From: Oryzisolibacter propanilivorax
Lineage (GTDB): Bacteria; Pseudomonadota; Gammaproteobacteria; Burkholderiales; Burkholderiaceae_C
Length of the DNA: 64,000 bases
Direction of reading: 5' to 3'
Assembly: GCF_900103645.1 (NCBI RefSeq)
Contig: NZ_FNHP01000011.1
Location: 61,755 to 125,754, forward strand
The notes beneath the pieces are model-generated. The model saw nothing but the letters and a program-made list of their open reading frames with translations, was not told the DNA's origin and searched no databases. Position numbers and translations under genes: made by a program. This document shows positions 51,387-64,000 of the stretch, piece after piece; position 1 is the stretch's first letter, and each line of letters opens with the position of its first letter.

Positions 51387-51422
51387 AAAAAAATCCCGGC
51401 GTGCCGCCAGGCAGGCCGGGAT
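51387..51422 (-). terminator. Rho-independent terminator of the rpoBC operon
   Basis: ATCCCGGC (51393-51400) / GCCGGGAT (51415-51422), loop 14 nt, with seven Ts on the minus strand directly after the stem, 64 bp past the rpoC stop. Confidence 0.88.
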
Positions 51423-51486
51423 GGGTGGGCCGGGCTGCCCGCGCCGGGCGCGGGCAGCTGTCAGCCAGGCTACGCTGGTTGCAGCG

Positions 51487-55713
<4,227 letters not shown>

Positions 55714-55741
55714 GTGACTCTTTCCCTTGTCTTCAAAATTC

Positions 55742-55836
55742 CTAGCTGGAAGCCCTGGATCTGTATGGGTTTGCGGGTCAAATCACCCGCAATCCATTTG
55801 TTTACCAGGGCATGCAGCTCACTTTTCAGTAGCGCA
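55742..55836. repeat. Inverted pair of dispersed repeats between rpoB and rpoC
   Basis: AGCTGGAAGCCCTGG (55744-55758) and, inverted, AGCTGCATGCCCTGG (55819-55805) match at 13 of 15 positions. At the centre, GCGGGT (55773-55778) and ACCCGC (55785-55790) pair perfectly around a 6-nt loop, and the flanking ATGG/CCAT extends the stem. The outer right side continues CTTTTCAGTAGC, the left end of the repeat. The rpoBC message would form a large hairpin here. Confidence 0.7.
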
Positions 55837-55850
55837 GCCAGGGCCGCGCC

Positions 55851-59975
<4,125 letters not shown>

Positions 59976-60255
59976 GAGATCTCCGGGCAAAGACATGTGG
60001 AGGGGGTCTTCGACGACTGCCCCGCAAGGCGGCCACCTTGCAGGCTTGGCGGGTTGGCCACTACCAACCATGGCGGACGGCGATGCATTGCACATCGCCC
60101 GAACCAAGGCGTCTTCTACTGTCGGCAGGGGTCAGAAGACACTAGCAAGCGGCCGGCACAGGCCGCTTGCTGGTGCGCTCTGGGGCCGGGGCCCCATAAG
60201 CACCAAAGGCTGGAGGCCTTTTGCGAAGACCTCCAGCCCAGGGCGCAAGCAATGC
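59976..60255 (-). promoter_or_regulatory. rplL-rpoB intercistronic attenuator region
   Basis: 280 bp without a gene. Two strong hairpins are present: GCAAGCGGCC (60145-60154) / GGCCGCTTGC (60161-60170), and GGCTGGAGG (60208-60216) / CCTCCAGCC (60230-60238), the latter followed on the minus strand by only TTT. In enterobacteria a partial terminator here lowers rpoBC expression relative to rplJL; these hairpins fit that role. Confidence 0.6.
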
Positions 60256-60633
60256 TTACTTGAGCTCGGCCTTGGCGCCAGCGTCCACCAGCTTCTTGAC
60301 AGCGGCTTCGGCTTCTGCCTTGGGCAGGGCCTCCTTGACGTTCTTCGGAGCGCCGTCCACCAGGTCCTTGGCTTCCTTCAGGCCCAGGCCGGTGATTTCG
60401 CGCACGGCCTTGATGACGGACACCTTGTTGGCGCCGGCTTCGGTCAGCACGACGTTGAACTCGGTCTTCTCTTCAACAGCGGCAGCGCCGCCAGCAGCGC
60501 CGCCGGCAGCCGGAGCGGCCATGGCGGCAGCGCTCACGCCGAACTTCTCTTCGATGGCCTTGACCAGGTCGTTCAGCTCCAGCACGGTCATGCTGTCCAG
60601 GGCGGTCAGGAATGCGTCTTTATCGAATGCCAT
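60256..60633 (-). CDS. rplL: 50S ribosomal protein L7/L12
   Basis: A 125-residue stalk protein: N-terminal dimerisation helix ([20 protein letters not shown]), Ala/Gly-rich hinge (about 42-57) and globular C-terminal domain ([40 protein letters not shown], by ends) that recruits elongation factors. ATG 60633 is preferred to the ATG six codons upstream, matching the family N-terminus; a GAGGAAAT lies before it. Confidence 0.97.
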   Translation of the reverse strand: MAFDKDAFLTALDSMTVLELNDLVKAIEEKFGVSAAAMAAPAAGGAAGGAAAVEEKTEFNVVLTEAGANKVSVIKAVREITGLGLKEAKDLVDGAPKNVKEALPKAEAEAAVKKLVDAGAKAELK

Positions 60634-60701
60634 TTTGAATTTCCTCAACAATTGGTTGATTCAGTTGAATCGGTTTGGGATTGCGAACCGTCTGCACGCC
60701 C

Positions 60702-61208
60702 TCAGGCGGCGACAGCCTCGCCCTCGCCCTTCTTCGCCGCCAGCGCGCCGAGCACCACGGCGGTGCGCGACATGGGCGACATCAGCAAGCCACACAGCTG
60801 GGCCAGCAGCACTTCCTTTGAAGGGATGTTGGCCAGCTCTTTCACGCCGTTCACGTCCAGGGCCTTGCCCCCGAAAGCGCCGCCGCGAATCACCAGCTTG
60901 TCGTTGGTCTTCGCGAAATCGGCCACCACCTTGGCGGCGGCCACAGCGTCTTCGGAGAAGCCATAGATCAGCGGACCGGTCATCTGGTCGGCCACCACCT
61001 CAAACTGGCCACCGGCCACGGCGCGGCGTGCCAGGGTGTTCTTCAGAACACTCAGGGCAACACCTTGTCCGCGAGCGGCAACGCGCAGCTTGGTCAGGTC
61101 GGCCACCGTGATGCCACGGTATTCCGCGATCACGAGCGTTTGAGCTTTAGCGGCGAGGCTGGTCACTTCGTTGATGACCGCTTCTTTCTCACTGCGATTA
61201 AGACTCAA
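60702..61208 (-). CDS. rplJ: 50S ribosomal protein L10
   Basis: A 168-residue stalk base protein that binds 23S rRNA and L7/L12 dimers and, in complex with L12, represses its own mRNA. The N-terminus [15 protein letters not shown] is family-typical, but the start codon is TTG (61208), preceded by AAGGAG. A TTG start on a ribosomal protein gene suggests deliberate translational limitation within the autogenous loop. rplL follows after 68 bp. Confidence 0.95.
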   Translation of the reverse strand: MSLNRSEKEAVINEVTSLAAKAQTLVIAEYRGITVADLTKLRVAARGQGVALSVLKNTLARRAVAGGQFEVVADQMTGPLIYGFSEDAVAAAKVVADFAKTNDKLVIRGGAFGGKALDVNGVKELANIPSKEVLLAQLCGLLMSPMSRTAVVLGALAAKKGEGEAVAA

Positions 61209-61470
61209 GGTCTACTCCTTCGTATGCGCGCTCGGGGAATGCTCCCGTCGCACGCGCTCTGGTTGCAGCGACCAACTGTTTCGGAATCTCTTGTACCAAT
61301 TCCATCTGCAGCGGGATCGCCATCTACGCTGGCCCGGCTTCGATTAAGTGCCGCCATGATCGGCACGCCAGCGGTCTTGGATGGCCCGGCCGACGGCTAT
61401 CGCCTGCGGCTGGCCCACCACCGGGGCGGCGGCCACCTGCGTGGCCGACGCGCCCCAAGATTTCTCGCAA
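61209..61470 (-). promoter_or_regulatory. rplJ leader (probable L10-L12 autoregulatory site)
   Basis: 262 bp without a gene between rplA and rplJ. This is the place of the rplJL promoter and the L10(L12) binding leader in other bacteria. The complementary GGTTG/CAACC-like segments and several GC-rich stems are visible, but I could not fix the kink-turn or the -35/-10. Confidence 0.5.
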
Positions 61471-62166
61471 TTACGCCGAGATGGACTGGGTGTCCACGCG
61501 CACGCCCACGCCCATGGTGGACGAGATGGCGACCTTGCGCAGGTACAGGCCCTTGCTGGTGGCCGGCTTGGCCTTGTTCAGCGCCTCGATCAGCGCCGCC
61601 AGGTTGCCCTGCAGCTTGTCGTCGCCGAAAGAGCGACGGCCGATGGTCGAGTGGATGATGCCGGCCTTGTCGACGCGGAACTGCACCTGACCAGCCTTGG
61701 CGTTCTTCACCGCGGTGGCCACGTCAGGGGTCACGGTACCGACCTTGGGGTTGGGCATCAGGCCGCGCGGGCCCAGGATCTGGCCCAGCGTACCGACCAC
61801 GCGCATGGCGTCGGGCGCGGCGATGACCACGTCAAACGGCATGTCGCCAGCCTTGACTTGGGCAGCCAGATCGTCCATGCCGACGATGTCGGCGCCAGCG
61901 GCCTTGGCCTCTTCAGCCTTGGCACCCTGGGCGAACACGGCCACGCGGGTCGTCTTGCCGGTACCGTTGGGCAGCACCACGGCGCCACGCACCACTTGGT
62001 CGGACTTCTTGGCATCCACGCCGAGCTGCACGGCCACGTCGATGGATTCATCGAACTTGGCGGTTGCGGCCTCCTTCACCAGCACCATGGCTTCGGCAAA
62101 GGGATACAGCTTGGTGGAGTCCACCTTGCCCTGCAGGGCTTTTTGCTTCTTGGTCAGCTTGGCCAT
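61471..62166 (-). CDS. rplA: 50S ribosomal protein L1
   Basis: A 231-residue ribosomal protein of the L1 stalk. [27 protein letters not shown], the RNA-binding [10 protein letters not shown], and [20 protein letters not shown] are intact. It also represses the rplKA mRNA in other bacteria. ATG 62166 lies 2 bp after the rplK stop (translational coupling). Confidence 0.97.
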   Translation of the reverse strand: MAKLTKKQKALQGKVDSTKLYPFAEAMVLVKEAATAKFDESIDVAVQLGVDAKKSDQVVRGAVVLPNGTGKTTRVAVFAQGAKAEEAKAAGADIVGMDDLAAQVKAGDMPFDVVIAAPDAMRVVGTLGQILGPRGLMPNPKVGTVTPDVATAVKNAKAGQVQFRVDKAGIIHSTIGRRSFGDDKLQGNLAALIEALNKAKPATSKGLYLRKVAISSTMGVGVRVDTQSISA

Positions 62167-62168
62167 GA

Positions 62169-62600
62169 TTACAGACCCTCCACCGTCACGCCCATGGAAC
62201 GGGCGGAGCCAGCCAGCGTACGCACGGCGGCGTCAACGTCGGCAGCGTTCATGTCCTTGAGCTTGGTCTTGGCGATTTCTTCCAACTGCTCGCGGGTGAT
62301 CTTGCCGACCTTGGCGGTCAGCGCATTCGACGAACCCTTGTCCAGCTTGATGGCCTTCTTGATCAGCACGGTCGCCGGCGGCGTCTTGATGATGAAGGTG
62401 AAGCTCTTGTCCGCGAACGCCGTGATGACCACGGGCAGCGGCAGGCCCGGCTCGACACCCTGGGTCTGCGCGTTGAACGCCTTGCAGAACTCCATGATGT
62501 TCAGGCCGCGCTGACCCAGTGCCGGGCCAATCGGAGGGGACGGGTTGGCCTTACCAGCTGGCACTTGCAGCTTGATGAAGCCGACGATTTTCTTCGCCAT
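62169..62600 (-). CDS. rplK: 50S ribosomal protein L11
   Basis: A 143-residue protein of the GTPase-associated centre. [43 protein letters not shown] (by ends) and the C-terminal rRNA-binding domain with [13 protein letters not shown] are complete. It is the binding site of thiostrepton-type antibiotics together with 23S rRNA. A purine-rich GGAGCAACC precedes ATG 62600. Confidence 0.97.
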   Translation of the reverse strand: MAKKIVGFIKLQVPAGKANPSPPIGPALGQRGLNIMEFCKAFNAQTQGVEPGLPLPVVITAFADKSFTFIIKTPPATVLIKKAIKLDKGSSNALTAKVGKITREQLEEIAKTKLKDMNAADVDAAVRTLAGSARSMGVTVEGL

Positions 62601-62744
62601 GGTTGCTCCTTGCGGGTTGTGACGCCTTGCCTTGCAAAAAGGCCAGGCTCCCCGGGGTTGCGGGCTCTACTTGTGCATTGCGCCGAGCCACAAAGGGCGC
62701 ATTGAAATTTCCGTGCAGCCGGGCACAGTGCCAAGCCTTGAGGC
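62601..62744 (-). promoter_or_regulatory. nusG-rplK intercistronic region
   Basis: 144 bp without a gene. In many bacteria the rplKA promoter and L1-binding leader lie here. I see no diagnostic hairpin and no clear -35/-10. Confidence 0.35.
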
Positions 62745-63338
62745 TCAAGTCTTCTCGACCTGGCCAAACTCCAGCTCGACAGGCGTCGAGCGGCCAAAGA
62801 TCATCACAGAGACACGCAGGCGGCTCTTTTCGTAATTGACTTCTTCCACGGTGCCGTTGAAGTCGGTGAACGGGCCTTCCTTGACCCGTACCAGCTCGCC
62901 CACCATGAATTCGATCTTGTGCCGCGGCTTGTCCGTGCCCTCCTCCATCTGGCTGACGATCTTCTGGACTTCCTCTTCCGAGATCGGAGCCGGGCGGTTC
63001 TTGGCGCCGCCCACAAAGCCCGTGACCTTGCTGGTGTGCTTCACCAGGTGCCAGGTATCGTCGTCCATGGCCATTTCCACGAAGACGTAACCGGGGAACA
63101 GCCGCCGCTCGGTCGTCTTGCGCTGGCCGTTCTTCACCTCGACGACCTCTTCCGTCGGCACCAGGATGCGGCCGAACTTGGACTGCATGCCAGCGCGCGC
63201 AATGCGCTCCTGAATGTTGCGCTCCACCGCCTTTTCCATGCCGGAATAGGCATGCACGATGTACCAGCGCTTGTCATCCTGGACTGCAGAGTCCTGCCCG
63301 GCAGGTTGCATCCCACTCGGATCGATCGCTTCCACCAT
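62745..63338 (-). CDS. nusG: Transcription termination/antitermination factor NusG
   Basis: A 197-residue elongation factor: N-terminal NGN domain ([32 protein letters not shown]) that binds RNA polymerase, and C-terminal KOW domain ([21 protein letters not shown]) that binds Rho or S10. The ~20-residue acidic N-terminal extension ([20 protein letters not shown]) is typical for Comamonadaceae. The ATG overlaps the secE stop by one base (TAATG). Confidence 0.97.
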   Translation of the reverse strand: MVEAIDPSGMQPAGQDSAVQDDKRWYIVHAYSGMEKAVERNIQERIARAGMQSKFGRILVPTEEVVEVKNGQRKTTERRLFPGYVFVEMAMDDDTWHLVKHTSKVTGFVGGAKNRPAPISEEEVQKIVSQMEEGTDKPRHKIEFMVGELVRVKEGPFTDFNGTVEEVNYEKSRLRVSVMIFGRSTPVELEFGQVEKT

Positions 63339-63721
63339 TACTTCCTCCAGCCCAGAATTAGGTCATACAACGCCCACTCCAGGGTCTTGTCCGTCAGCCA
63401 GAGAAACAGGGCCATCACGACAACGAAGGCAAAAACGTAGCCCGTCATCTGCAAGGTTTCCTTGCGCGTCGGCCACACCACCTTCTTGACCTCGCGCCAG
63501 GCGTCGCGGGAAAACCCCACCAGCTGCCGGCCATGCTCGGAAACCAGGAACATCGCCGCCGCGAGCATAAGGCCCAGCAGCAAGGCGCCCCACTGTACCA
63601 AGGGCCCCTGCTTGCCCAGCGCATAGAAGCCGGCAATGGCTGCCACGACAAAAGCCACTGCCGCGAACAGCTTGGCCTTGTCCGCAGGAGTGGTGACGGT
63701 TTCAACCGGAGAAGTGGCCAT
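63338..63721 (-). CDS. secE: Preprotein translocase subunit SecE
   Basis: A 127-residue three-helix membrane subunit of the Sec translocon. Two N-terminal helices (about 15-60) and the conserved [33 protein letters not shown] (by ends) hinge plus third helix are intact, as in the long form of E. coli. It is coupled to nusG by a one-base overlap. Confidence 0.96.
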   Translation of the reverse strand: MATSPVETVTTPADKAKLFAAVAFVVAAIAGFYALGKQGPLVQWGALLLGLMLAAAMFLVSEHGRQLVGFSRDAWREVKKVVWPTRKETLQMTGYVFAFVVVMALFLWLTDKTLEWALYDLILGWRK

Positions 63722-63765
63722 AACGAAATTCTTGCCTCATGCGCCTGACGCCATACAAGACGCCG

Positions 63766-63790
63766 AAGCCCGCCAGAATGTGGCGGGCTT
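63766..63790 (-). other. Hairpin between tRNA-Trp and secE
   Basis: AAGCCCGCCA (63766-63775) and TGGCGGGCTT (63781-63790) are perfectly complementary around a 5-nt loop. No long T-tract follows on the minus strand, so it may be an RNA-processing site or weak terminator between the tRNA and secE. Confidence 0.6.
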
Positions 63791-63811
63791 GGGGATTACC
63801 ACGTTATTTCG

Positions 63812-63887
63812 TGGCAGGGGCAGTAGGAATCGAACCTACAACCTTCGGTTTTGGAGACCGACGCTCTGCCAATTGAGCTATACCCCT
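63812..63887 (-). tRNA. tRNA-Trp (anticodon CCA)
   Basis: A 76-nt minus-strand cloverleaf: acceptor AGGGGTA (5' end 63887) with TGCCCCT, D-arm GCTCAATTGG, anticodon loop CTCCAAA (CCA), T-loop TTCGATT, discriminator G and encoded CCA. The tuf-trpT-secE order is conserved in Proteobacteria. Confidence 0.96.
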
Positions 63888-63907
63888 TCGATTCCTCTAT
63901 CGATCGA

Positions 63908-64000
<93 letters not shown>

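Overview
The window is a gene-dense, GC-rich (roughly 70%) bacterial chromosome segment. Gene order (tuf, tRNA-Trp, secE, nusG, rplKAJL, rpoBC; hemE next to priA; ntrYX behind a DUF4390 gene), protein character (PhaM, a Bug/TctC binding protein, an HU with a lysine/alanine tail) and a short dispersed repeat with a TAGCTGCAGGCCC core point to the Burkholderiales, most likely a Comamonadaceae relative of Acidovorax, Alicycliphilus or Melaminivora. The genus is inference. I see no IS element, prophage, plasmid gene or CRISPR array.

Layout. 0.1-8.7 kb: amino-acid and small-molecule metabolism (nitronate monooxygenase, a MocR regulator divergent from a LysE exporter, a PLP aminotransferase, PhzF, a threonine dehydratase-like enzyme, a histidine phosphatase, a creatininase-like hydrolase). 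8.8-15.2 kb: MATE pump, DsbD, an L,D-transpeptidase, hemE. 15.2-15.9 kb: an AT-richer gap with three consensus DnaA boxes and two consensus IHF sites. 15.9-26.5 kb: priA, an AEC transporter, rep, pldA, a small orphan, a universal stress protein, tgt, a lipoprotein, a GST. 26.5-31.8 kb, minus strand: four poorly characterised membrane or exported proteins, then an MFS-acyltransferase fusion. 31.9-37.0 kb: an HTH regulator, a YXWGXW protein, then TctC-flavoprotein-CMD peroxidase genes. 37.4-39.8 kb: PhaM divergent from HU, a tyrosine phosphatase, tRNA-Arg. 39.9-46.7 kb: a TetR repressor divergent from a complete tripartite RND efflux operon with a clear AcrR-type palindrome between them. 46.7-51.3 kb: cytochrome c5, tRNA-Phe and ntrX-like/ntrY/DUF4390. 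51.5-64 kb: the rpoC-rpoB-rplLJAK-nusG-secE-tRNA-Trp-tuf block, all on the minus strand.

The most interesting points are (i) the hemE-priA DnaA/IHF locus, built as two similar modules about 324 bp apart and resembling in composition the DnaA-titrating or DnaA-reactivating loci of E. coli; (ii) the dispersed repeat, which has entered coding sequence several times (the DsbD signal peptide, the MocR linker, stop codons of several genes) and lies as a large inverted pair between rpoB and rpoC; and (iii) a set of genes whose -10-like hexamer lies only 6-9 nt before the start codon with no Shine-Dalgarno, which predicts leaderless mRNAs. Because rpoBC and the ribosomal genes run right to left, the replication fork probably also moves that way, so the DnaA locus is probably not the origin itself.
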